Shown here: one piece after another, positions 26,767 to 34,451 of the stretch | Numbering within the stretch: the stretch's first letter is position 1 | Layout of the letters: each line of letters begins with the position of its first letter | From: Pseudomonadota bacterium | GTDB taxonomy: Bacteria; SAR324; NAC60-12 | Length of the DNA stretch: 58,016 nucleotides | NCBI GenBank assembly: GCA_004213175.1 | Contig: SHAT01000007.1 | Span: 1-58,016 of the forward strand | Reading direction: 5' to 3' | The notes under the pieces: generated by a model | What the model saw: only the letters and a program-made list of their open reading frames with translations | Database searches by the model: none | Told to the model about the DNA's origin: nothing | Program-made: the position numbers and the translations under genes

Positions 26767-27555
26767 ATGGAAAGAAAAATTGGTGAAACACTGCTGGGCG
26801 TAGAGCACATTAGTTTGTCATTCGGTGGTGTAAAAGCGCTTACTGACATTAGTTTCAACATACGCGAAAAAGAAGTCTTCGCTATCATTGGACCGAATGG
26901 AGCGGGAAAAACGTCCATGCTTAATGTAATCAATGGCTTCTATCATCCTCAACAAGGGGAAATACATTTTAAAGGACTTCATCGTAAGCAAATGCGCCCA
27001 CATGAAGCCGCGGTGCAGGGTATTGCAAGGACCTTTCAAAATGTGGCCCTTTTCAAGGGTATGTCAACACTTAATAACATTATGGCAGGTAGAAATCTAA
27101 AGATGAAAACAAACCTTTTTTGGCAGGCATTATATTATGGACCTGCCCGAACAGAGGAGATGATAAATCGGGAATATGTAGAGGACATTATTGATTTTCT
27201 GGAGATCCAATCCATACGACGCACACCTGTGGGAAAATTGCCTTATGGATTACAAAAGAGAGTTGAACTGGGGCGTGCACTTGCCATGGCCCCAGAACTT
27301 CTGTTACTGGATGAGCCGATGGCGGGGATGAATATTGAAGAAAAACAGGACATGTGTCGCTTCATCATTGATATCAATGAACAATACGGGACAACCATAG
27401 TTCTCATCGAACACGATATGGGTGTGGTGATGGACCTCTCCGAACGTTTAATTGTGCTGGATTACGGACGAAAAATTGCCGAAGGTACTCCGGATGAAAT
27501 CCGTGGTAACCAAGTAGTCATAGATGCCTATCTTGGCGTTGCCCATACAAATTAA
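26767..27555 (+). CDS. livG: Liv-type ABC transporter ATP-binding protein
   Basis: ATPase of the hydrophobic-amino-acid/urea/amide transporter class, 262 residues. Walker A GPNGAGKTS (42-50), a signature region LPYGLQKRVELGRAL in which LSGG is replaced by LPYG as is common in LivG, Walker B LLLLDEPMAGMN, and IEHDMGVVMDL. It pairs with LivF, whose gene is last in the cluster. The next gene begins 17 bp downstream. Confidence 0.9.
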   Translation: MERKIGETLLGVEHISLSFGGVKALTDISFNIREKEVFAIIGPNGAGKTSMLNVINGFYHPQQGEIHFKGLHRKQMRPHEAAVQGIARTFQNVALFKGMSTLNNIMAGRNLKMKTNLFWQALYYGPARTEEMINREYVEDIIDFLEIQSIRRTPVGKLPYGLQKRVELGRALAMAPELLLLDEPMAGMNIEEKQDMCRFIIDINEQYGTTIVLIEHDMGVVMDLSERLIVLDYGRKIAEGTPDEIRGNQVVIDAYLGVAHTN

Positions 27556-27572
27556 TATAAATTGTTGAAAAT

Positions 27573-28523
27573 ATGGAAATTTTGACGATGATTTTTATAC
27601 AGCCATTTTTTGATATGGTTGGAGATCCTGTTTTATTCCTACAAGTAATTTGGGAAGGTTTTGTGACGGGCATTCTTTATTCATTAATTGCTTTTGGGTT
27701 CGTACTGATTTTTAAGGCATCCGGTGTGTTCAATTTTGCGCAAGGAATAATGGTGGTATTTGCGGCATTAACTCTAGTTGGTCTGCATGAAGCTGGAGTA
27801 TCTGCATTTGTTGCACTACCCGCAACAATACTGGTGATGTATGTGTTAGCTTTTTCAGTCGAAAGGCTTGTTTTGAGATCGCTGGTCAACCAACCTGATA
27901 TTATACTCTTTATGGCAACAATTGGTCTTACGTTTTTTTTGATAGGTTTTGGTGAATTTATTTTTGGAGGGGAACCAAAAATGATGATTACTGAAGAGCT
28001 CTTACTGCCTTATGACTCTATTACTTTCTTTGATGATATGCTAATTTTGCAGGAAATAGATATAGCAGCTTCTATCATTGCCGCATTATCGTTAGTTTTC
28101 TTGGCACTCTTCCTGGGTAAAACAAAAATTGGAATTGCTCTGAGAGCAGTGGCTGATGATCATCAGGCGGCTCTTTCTGTAGGTATATCCCTCAATACTA
28201 TTTGGGTAGTTGTGTGGTTCATATCCGGAGTTATTGCATTGATTACTGGAATAATGTGGGGTGCGAAGAGTGATGTTAGTTTTGCTCTCTCAATTATAGC
28301 TCTTAAAGCATTACCTGTTTTGATATTAGGCGGTTTCACATCTGTTCGGGGAGCAATAGTCGGGGGATTGATCATTGGCATAGGTGAAAAGATTGGAGAA
28401 TTTTATTGGGGGGGTCTGGTGGGCGGAAGTATTGAAGGCTGGCTGGCCTACATGATTGCACTATTTTTTCTATTCTTCAGACCACAGGGGTTATTTGGAG
28501 AGAAAATTATTGAAAGAGTTTAG
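27573..28523 (+). CDS. livH: Liv-type ABC transporter permease (LivH)
   Basis: Inner-membrane permease, 316 residues, about eight membrane segments. YSLIAFGFVLIFKASGVFNF near residue 40 and ALRAVADDHQAALSVGI are the LivH signatures. The carboxy end has VLILGGFTSVRGAIVGGL. Met6 (27588) is an alternative start; no ribosome-binding site decides. It forms the translocation channel with LivM. Confidence 0.92.
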   Translation: MEILTMIFIQPFFDMVGDPVLFLQVIWEGFVTGILYSLIAFGFVLIFKASGVFNFAQGIMVVFAALTLVGLHEAGVSAFVALPATILVMYVLAFSVERLVLRSLVNQPDIILFMATIGLTFFLIGFGEFIFGGEPKMMITEELLLPYDSITFFDDMLILQEIDIAASIIAALSLVFLALFLGKTKIGIALRAVADDHQAALSVGISLNTIWVVVWFISGVIALITGIMWGAKSDVSFALSIIALKALPVLILGGFTSVRGAIVGGLIIGIGEKIGEFYWGGLVGGSIEGWLAYMIALFFLFFRPQGLFGEKIIERV

Positions 28524-28543
28524 GTTTTTAAAATTAGTTAAAA

Positions 28544-29620
28544 ATGTTTTATCGCGAAGCAGGACAATTTAAGACAACGTATATATCTGATCAGGAACTT
28601 TTCCCTGTGAAGCAGGATCGTTGGGGAATATTATTAATCATTGGATTTTCATTTATAGTTATTCCATTGATTGCAAACGACTATTGGCTGCAGGCTATTC
28701 TGATCCCATTCCTTATTTTTTCATTAGCAGCTTTAGGACTAAATATCTTGACTGGATATGCTGGACAATTGTCTCTAGGGACAGGTGGATTCATGGCAGT
28801 TGGTGCTTATTCATGCTATAAATTGGTTACTATTTTCCCGGAGACGAATGTTATTCTACTTATTCTTGTCTCAGGTTTTTTTTCTGCAGGCATTGGTTTA
28901 ATTTTTGGAATTCCATCTTTGAAGATCAAAGGTTTCTATCTCGCAGTGGCAACACTAGCTGCCCAATTTTTCTTTGAATGGCTTTTCGGAAGAGTGAAAT
29001 GGTTTTACAACTATAATGATTCAGGAGCAATTGAAGTACCTGTAAGAAAATTTTTTGATATTGCTGTAACAGGTCCTATTGCTACTGCACAGACACGTTA
29101 TGTGGTTGTATTATGCATCGTAACTTTTTTGGCATTAATCGCTGTAAATATTGTCAGAGGGAGAATTGGAAGGGCTTGGATGGCCATCAGAGATATGGAT
29201 ATTGCAGCGGAATTGATTGGCATACGACCCCTCACAACAAAATTGATTGCATTTGCCATTAGTTCCTATTACGCTGGAGTTGCCGGTGCATTGTTCGTGT
29301 TTGCTTATTTGGGTTCTGCCGAAGTAGAAGTTTTTGACATTAACATCTCATTTGAAATTTTATTCATGATAATCATTGGCGGTTTGGGTAGCATTTCAGG
29401 AGCATTTTTGGGTGCGGCATTTATTGTTCTTATTCCAATTCTGATTACGAATCTGCCAAGGATGTTAGGAATGCCTATTAATGCAGCAACAGTTGAACAT
29501 TTTAATTTTATGATATTGGGTGCATTGATTGTGCTTTTTCTGATTTTTGAACCTCATGGTTTAGCAAAAATATGGACTATTATGAGGGAAAAACTTCGGG
29601 TATGGCCATTCCCCTACTGA
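28544..29620 (+). CDS. livM: Liv-type ABC transporter permease (LivM)
   Basis: Second channel subunit, 358 residues. A cytoplasmic amino end of about 28 residues precedes some ten membrane segments. LNILTGYAGQLSLGTGGFMAVGAY and WMAIRDMDIAAELIGI are the LivM landmarks, followed by IIGGLGSISGAFLGA. It begins 20 bp after livH. Confidence 0.92.
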   Translation: MFYREAGQFKTTYISDQELFPVKQDRWGILLIIGFSFIVIPLIANDYWLQAILIPFLIFSLAALGLNILTGYAGQLSLGTGGFMAVGAYSCYKLVTIFPETNVILLILVSGFFSAGIGLIFGIPSLKIKGFYLAVATLAAQFFFEWLFGRVKWFYNYNDSGAIEVPVRKFFDIAVTGPIATAQTRYVVVLCIVTFLALIAVNIVRGRIGRAWMAIRDMDIAAELIGIRPLTTKLIAFAISSYYAGVAGALFVFAYLGSAEVEVFDINISFEILFMIIIGGLGSISGAFLGAAFIVLIPILITNLPRMLGMPINAATVEHFNFMILGALIVLFLIFEPHGLAKIWTIMREKLRVWPFPY

Positions 29621-29636
29621 TAATTGTGGAGAAATC

Positions 29637-29669
29637 ATGCCTGTGGAAGAGTCAGAGTTGTTCTGACTC
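29637..29669 (+). other. Nine-codon leader ORF and hairpin upstream of livK
   Basis: A short frame reading MPVEESELF (29637-29666) follows GGAGAA at proper ribosome-binding distance. Its stop codon lies in the 3' arm of a perfect 8-bp hairpin, GAGTCAGA (29649-29656) with TCTGACTC (29662-29669). No U run follows, so this is not an ordinary terminator. It could be a leader peptide, an mRNA stability element protecting livK message, or chance. Confidence 0.3.
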
Positions 29670-29739
29670 AGTTGAAATCGTGCCCAGTGGTTAGGCCTAG
29701 GTTTCATCAAAATATATAAATCACGCTAAAGGAGTTGCT

Positions 29740-31053
29740 ATGAAAAATAAAAATTTCCTTATTTTTATCGCCTCAGTCATATCTTGCTTGTGGTTTTCTC
29801 AGGGAGTAATGGCTGCGAAAGGAATTTATATTCCACTTTTTACTTATAAAACTGGCCCGTTTGCTGGAAGTGGAATTCCTACTGGAAATGGCATGGCTGA
29901 TTATTTAACCATGCTGAATGAGAGAGATGGGGGTATAGGTGGGGTTCCACTGATCGTGGAAGAATGTGAGACCGGATATAACACTAAAAAAGGGGTTGAG
30001 TGTTATGAAAAAGTAAAAGGAAAAAATCCCGCCATGATAAACCCATGGTCTACTGGGATCTCACTTCAATTAATTCCAAAAACACCTGTAGACAAGATCC
30101 CGCTTCTAACTATGGGTTATGGACTGTCAGCAGCAGCAGTTGGCGATGTTTTTCCATGGGTTTTTAATTATCCCTCGACCTACTGGAACCAAGCTTCTGC
30201 GATCATAAAATATATCGGCCATCAGGAAGGTGGAATGAGTAATTTGAAGGGAAAGAAAATAGGATTCATCTTTCTTGAATCAGGTTATGGAAGAGAACCT
30301 ATTCCATTGTTAGAAGAACTTTCTGGTGAATTGGGATATGATTTTTTCACTATACCGGTGGCATTCAAGGAAAGCCAGAATCAGTCATCGCATTGGCTCA
30401 AGGTTCGTAAAGAAAAACCTGATTGGATGATAATGTGGGGATGGGGTGTTATGAATCCCACAGCCATCAAAGAAGCAACACGAATTAAGTTCAATATGGA
30501 GAAATTCGTAGGTGTCTGGTGGTCAGGAGGTGAAGATGATGCCCGTCCAGCCGGTAAAGCTGCTAAAGGATATAAATCAGCAAATTTCCATGGAATAGGA
30601 ACCGATTATCCTGCTATCCAGGACATTTTGAAGTATGTGGTTGATAAAGGAAAAAGTCAGGTCAAAGACCGCTCCCGTGTTGGAGAGAATCTCTATATGA
30701 GAGGAGTTTTCAATTCTGTACTTATTGCAGAATCAATAAGAGCCGCGCAGGGTAAATTTGGTAACAGGGTTGTCAACGGAGAAGAAACGCGATGGGGAAT
30801 GGAAAATCTAAACCTTACATCTGCCAGGATGGCAGAAATTGGTTTACAAGGATTCACGAATCCTATCAAGATTTCCTGTGATGACCATGCGAATAACGGC
30901 CCCATATTTATTCAGCAGTGGAATGGAACAAGTTGGGAAAGGGTATCCGGATGGATAAACTCCATGGACAGGGTGAGGCCGATGCTGGAAAAGGCTGCGG
31001 CTGCTTACAAAACAAAAAACAATGTCCCTAATAGGACTATTCCCTGTTCGTAA
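29740..31053 (+). CDS. livK: Liv-type ABC transporter substrate-binding protein
   Basis: Periplasmic receptor, 437 residues, longer than the classical LivJ/LivK size of about 370. A clear signal peptide ends at VMA (residue 26), and the start has AAGGAG at ideal spacing. The type-I binding fold opens IYIPLFTYKTGPFAGSGIP and continues with GKKIGFIFLESGYGRE. No typical Leu/Ile/Val pocket motif stands out to me, so the ligand is unknown. The amide/aromatic/acyl branch is favoured because an acyl-CoA ligase heads the operon. The strong ribosome-binding site and a following terminator suggest high expression. Confidence 0.88.
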   Translation: MKNKNFLIFIASVISCLWFSQGVMAAKGIYIPLFTYKTGPFAGSGIPTGNGMADYLTMLNERDGGIGGVPLIVEECETGYNTKKGVECYEKVKGKNPAMINPWSTGISLQLIPKTPVDKIPLLTMGYGLSAAAVGDVFPWVFNYPSTYWNQASAIIKYIGHQEGGMSNLKGKKIGFIFLESGYGREPIPLLEELSGELGYDFFTIPVAFKESQNQSSHWLKVRKEKPDWMIMWGWGVMNPTAIKEATRIKFNMEKFVGVWWSGGEDDARPAGKAAKGYKSANFHGIGTDYPAIQDILKYVVDKGKSQVKDRSRVGENLYMRGVFNSVLIAESIRAAQGKFGNRVVNGEETRWGMENLNLTSARMAEIGLQGFTNPIKISCDDHANNGPIFIQQWNGTSWERVSGWINSMDRVRPMLEKAAAAYKTKNNVPNRTIPCS

Positions 31054-31075
31054 TTTTCTTTTCAATTTGAATAAT

Positions 31076-31114
31076 AAAAAGGGAGTTGTTGTTTTAACAC
31101 TCCCTTTTTCTTTT
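31076..31114 (+). terminator. Rho-independent terminator between livK and livF
   Basis: AAAAAGGGAGT (31076-31086) pairs with ACTCCCTTTTT (31099-31109), and an inner GTT-AAC pair can extend it with a bulge. A U-rich tail continues to 31114. It lies 23 bp after the livK stop, so livF is reached only by read-through or its own promoter. Confidence 0.75.
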
Positions 31115-31143
31115 GAATTCAAAACACTCCTTGGCGTAATTAA

Positions 31144-31935
31144 TTGTTGAGCGTTAACAACATAGAGGTCATTTACGACCATGTGATCCTTGTTCTGAAA
31201 GGCACTTCATTGGAAGTACCAAAGGGTAGCATAGTCGCCCTTCTTGGTGCAAACGGTGCGGGTAAGACTACTACACTCAAGGCCATTTCAAATTTACTCA
31301 ATGCGGAACGTGGAGAAGTTACCAAAGGTAGTATTGAATTTGATGGTATCCAGGTTCATGATCTCTCACCAAATGAATTAGTTAAACGAGGTTGTATTCA
31401 GGTTATGGAGGGACGTCATGTTTTTGAGCATTTGACTGTCGAAGAAAACTTGCTCACTGGTACATATACTCGAAAGGAATCTCAATCTGTGATCGCAACG
31501 GATCTGGAAAAAGTTTATAATTATTTCCCACGTATAAAAGAGAGAAAATCAAGCCAAGCGGGTTACATTTCTGGGGGTGAACAACAAATGATGGTAATCG
31601 GCCGAGCATTGATGTCAAAACCTAAAATGATCCTACTTGATGAACCATCCATGGGACTTGCACCTCAGCTTGTTGAGGAAATATTTGAAATTGTCAAAGA
31701 TCTCAACGAACGTGAAGGTGTCAGTTTTTTATTGGCAGAACAAAATACAAATATAGCTTTGCGTCATGCCGATTACGGTTATGTGCTGGAAAATGGGAGA
31801 GTTGTGATGGATGGTGAAGGTAAAGAATTGCGAGAAAATGAAGATGTCAAAGAATTCTATTTAGGCATGGGTGGCAGCGGAAGAAAAAGTTTCCGTGATT
31901 TAAAAAATTACAGAAGACGTAAACGCTGGCTTTAA
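31144..31935 (+). CDS. livF: Liv-type ABC transporter ATP-binding protein (LivF)
   Basis: Second ATPase of the importer, 263 residues. Walker A GANGAGKTT, signature ISGGEQQMMVIGRAL, Walker B MILLDEPSMGLAP and the final LAEQN motif identify LivF. The start must be TTG: an in-frame TAA stands directly before TTG-TTG (31144-31149), and the conserved LSVNNIEVIY follows at once. No clear ribosome-binding site is visible. The carboxy end carries an extra basic tail (KNYRRRKRW). It lies behind the livK terminator. Confidence 0.9.
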   Translation: MLSVNNIEVIYDHVILVLKGTSLEVPKGSIVALLGANGAGKTTTLKAISNLLNAERGEVTKGSIEFDGIQVHDLSPNELVKRGCIQVMEGRHVFEHLTVEENLLTGTYTRKESQSVIATDLEKVYNYFPRIKERKSSQAGYISGGEQQMMVIGRALMSKPKMILLDEPSMGLAPQLVEEIFEIVKDLNEREGVSFLLAEQNTNIALRHADYGYVLENGRVVMDGEGKELRENEDVKEFYLGMGGSGRKSFRDLKNYRRRKRWL

Positions 31936-32124
31936 TCATTATTTTCTTTTAATTACTAACGCTGAAATTGTAAAAGCAACAAAATAGCTTCATTCCGTCC
32001 GAAGATATCCAGCAACTGCAAAACTTCTCTTTTAGTTTATGAATTGCATATTCTGGTGTGTGGTTGATTTTAGATATATTCTTAACAATCATTATTTTCT
32101 ATATTCTTCAACAAAGACAAAATC

Positions 32125-32907
32125 ATGAGCGTCGATGATGCAAAAATCGGCATCGTTGGAGGTGCAGGTCCATACGCAGGACTTGATTTAGCGCAAAAAA
32201 TACTAGAGCAGACAATAGCAGAAAAAGATCAGGATTATCTGCCTACTCTACTCATTTCTACACCGGATAAAATTGAAGACCGCACACGTTTTCTCTTAGG
32301 GGAAATTACAAGTAATCCAGCCCATTCAATCTTCCGTAACTTATGTGATTTAAAAACCCTCGGCGCAAGTGTTGTGGGCATTCCGTGTAACACTGCCCAT
32401 GCACCGGCTATCAAGGATGTCTTTCTTGAAAAATGGAAGCAATCGGGGAAATGCCTTAAAATTATCGACATGATATCTGAAACAATATTTTTCCTGCAGG
32501 AAAACTGTCCTGAAGTAAAAACTGTTGGTGTTCTATCAACAATTGGAACTTGGAAGGCAGGATTTTACCCTGAACTTCTCAGTGCTTCAGGATATGAAAT
32601 AAGGACCCTCAACGAAGCGCAACAACAGCATTTACATAACGAAGCCCTTTTTAATCCTGAACACGGAATAAAAGTTCAGGCTCATCCTGTAACAGAAAAA
32701 GCCAAAAACGTTTTACTAGAGGGAATTGGTATCCTAGAAAAACAGGGTGTTCAAGCCATAATTTTAGGCTGCACAGAAATTCCACTGGGTCTTCCGGAAC
32801 GGAAAATCAGTGAGATTTATTTACTTGATCCGGGTTTGATATTGGCTAGGGCACTCATTCGGGAGTTTAAACCGGAGAAATTGTTGCCGTGGACATGGGA
32901 AATATGA
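32125..32907 (+). CDS. Aspartate/glutamate racemase family protein
   Basis: PLP-independent racemase fold, 260 residues. The two catalytic cysteines are in IPCNTAHAP and LGCTEIPL, and the amino end has IGIVGGAGPYAGLDLAQKI. The family includes aspartate racemase, glutamate racemase and hydantoin racemase; the GPYAG start and spacing favour the aspartate racemase branch (COG1794). Murein supply by D-Glu is an alternative role. It is followed after 16 bp by mazG on the same strand. Confidence 0.85.
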   Translation: MSVDDAKIGIVGGAGPYAGLDLAQKILEQTIAEKDQDYLPTLLISTPDKIEDRTRFLLGEITSNPAHSIFRNLCDLKTLGASVVGIPCNTAHAPAIKDVFLEKWKQSGKCLKIIDMISETIFFLQENCPEVKTVGVLSTIGTWKAGFYPELLSASGYEIRTLNEAQQQHLHNEALFNPEHGIKVQAHPVTEKAKNVLLEGIGILEKQGVQAIILGCTEIPLGLPERKISEIYLLDPGLILARALIREFKPEKLLPWTWEI

Positions 32908-32923
32908 GAAGGTTGTGCTCCGT

Positions 32924-33739
32924 ATGAAAAAGACATCTGCTGTTGAAAATTTAATAAACGTAATGGCAAGATTAAGGCATCCGACTGAAGGCTGTCCATG
33001 GGACCGTGAACAAACCTTTTCAAGCGTAGCGCCTTACACAATTGAGGAAGCTTATGAAGTTGCTGACGCAATTGAGCAAAATGACATGTCTGGACTTAAA
33101 GAAGAGTTGGGTGATTTGCTGCTGCAGATAATCTTTCATTCCCGAATGGCTGAAGAATCCGGTATTTTTGATTTTAACGAAGTAGCACAAAGCATTGCAG
33201 ACAAAATGGTACGCAGGCATCCTCATGTTTTTGGCAAAGAGATTCAGAGAACAAGGGACTTTCACGGAGATGAATGGGAAGCGCAAAAAAAGAGGGAGCG
33301 TTATGAAAAAGCTCTGCGTAGGGGAGATGAATCCCCTAGTATTTTGGATGGTGTTGCTTTGGCGTTTCCGGCACTTATGCGAGCAGATAAACTCGGGAAA
33401 CGGGCTGCAAAAGCAGGATTTGAATGGCGGGAAATAGAGCCATATTTTGAAAAAATAAATGAAGAAATCGGTGAATTACGCAGTGAGCTCGTTGAAAAAG
33501 AAGTTTCTAAAGAGTTGGTTGAAGAAGAACTCGGTGACATTTTACTGAGTATCGTTGCTCTGGCCCGACATCTTAAAGTGGACGCAGAACTAGCTCTGCG
33601 CAAGTCAAATGACAAATTTGAAAGTCGTTTCCGTTTTATAGAAAAGCAGTTGTCTGAAGAAGGTAAAATTCCGGAAGAGACAAGCCTAGCTGAATATGAA
33701 GTGCGATGGAAGGAAGCCAAAAAAAATAAGCAGGTTTGA
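32924..33739 (+). CDS. mazG: Nucleoside triphosphate pyrophosphohydrolase MazG
   Basis: Cytoplasmic all-alpha NTP-PPase that cleans up non-canonical or excess nucleotides, 271 residues with two MazG repeats. The first has LRHPTEGCPWDREQTF and the metal-binding EEAYEV with EELGDLLLQ; the second has EEIGEL and EEELGDILLS. The ATG at 32924 sits behind AGAAGG; an in-frame GTG nine bases earlier is too close to it. Full-length, like E. coli MazG. Confidence 0.93.
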   Translation: MKKTSAVENLINVMARLRHPTEGCPWDREQTFSSVAPYTIEEAYEVADAIEQNDMSGLKEELGDLLLQIIFHSRMAEESGIFDFNEVAQSIADKMVRRHPHVFGKEIQRTRDFHGDEWEAQKKRERYEKALRRGDESPSILDGVALAFPALMRADKLGKRAAKAGFEWREIEPYFEKINEEIGELRSELVEKEVSKELVEEELGDILLSIVALARHLKVDAELALRKSNDKFESRFRFIEKQLSEEGKIPEETSLAEYEVRWKEAKKNKQV

Positions 33740-33744
33740 TCAAT

Positions 33745-34299
33745 ATGTTAACACGCAGAAATTTATTTAAGCAAAGTGCCTTCAGCGCTATTACTATGCT
33801 TGCATTGGAATCTTGTTACTCATCTCCAGAAATCCCTCCAGCACCTGACGGATTGGGGCACGACTTTGAATTTTTAACTCTTGCAGATCGTGGAATATTG
33901 TCGAAGCTCGCACCGGTCATTTTAGCAGAGGGGTTACCCACTTCTGAAGAACAAAAAGCATTAGTGATCAAGGAAATAATAGTCGGTTGGGATATTGCGG
34001 TTAATGGATTGCCTCTTTTAACTCAAGCAGAAATCAGGAAGCTTTTTTCTGTACTGGACTCCAATTTTATTTTATCGTTAACTCCTCGATTACTCACAGG
34101 AGTCCCTGCTGCATGGGACGATTCAAAGGAAATAGATGAATTTTTAAATAACTGGCGTTTTAGTGATCCGAAAAGTCTGATCACAGGAAATGAACTGCGA
34201 GTAGGTTACATGGGGATGGTTGAAATTACCATGGCTTGTTGGTATGCGAATCCCCGTTCCTGGGATTTTTGTGGATATACAGGACCACCTGTTTTGTAG
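33745..34299 (+). CDS. Twin-arginine lipoprotein, gluconate 2-dehydrogenase subunit 3-like
   Basis: A 184-residue small subunit. The amino end TRRNLFKQSAFSAI is a twin-arginine export signal, followed by LESC, a plausible lipobox with Cys near residue 25. The mature part has GHDFEFLTLADRGILSKLAPVI, similar to the subunit 3 family of membrane gluconate and alcohol dehydrogenases. The following GMC oxidoreductase is its natural flavoprotein partner: Tat export would carry the folded pair together. The cytochrome subunit usual in such complexes is not in the window. The frame is open to a TTG at 33736 that overlaps mazG. Confidence 0.75.
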   Translation: MLTRRNLFKQSAFSAITMLALESCYSSPEIPPAPDGLGHDFEFLTLADRGILSKLAPVILAEGLPTSEEQKALVIKEIIVGWDIAVNGLPLLTQAEIRKLFSVLDSNFILSLTPRLLTGVPAAWDDSKEIDEFLNNWRFSDPKSLITGNELRVGYMGMVEITMACWYANPRSWDFCGYTGPPVL

Positions 34300-34332
34300 A
34301 AAAATCTTGATCAATCTATTTATTATTGTCAT

Positions 34333-34350
34333 TCCAGACTAGATTCTGGA
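34333..34350. repeat. Short inverted repeat between the dehydrogenase subunit genes
   Basis: TCCAGA (34333-34338) and TCTGGA (34345-34350) flank six bases. The 6-bp stem has no U run. It could be a weak attenuator or a trace of a dispersed repeat; one copy was seen in this window. Confidence 0.3.
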
Positions 34351-34451
34351 TAAAGATTTTAAATCAATTTGGGTATAATAATTTGTGTAGTATTTTTGAG
34401 TTCTTGATCTGCGCTTTGTTTTGAATAACAAGCTTTACGATAGTTATAAAG

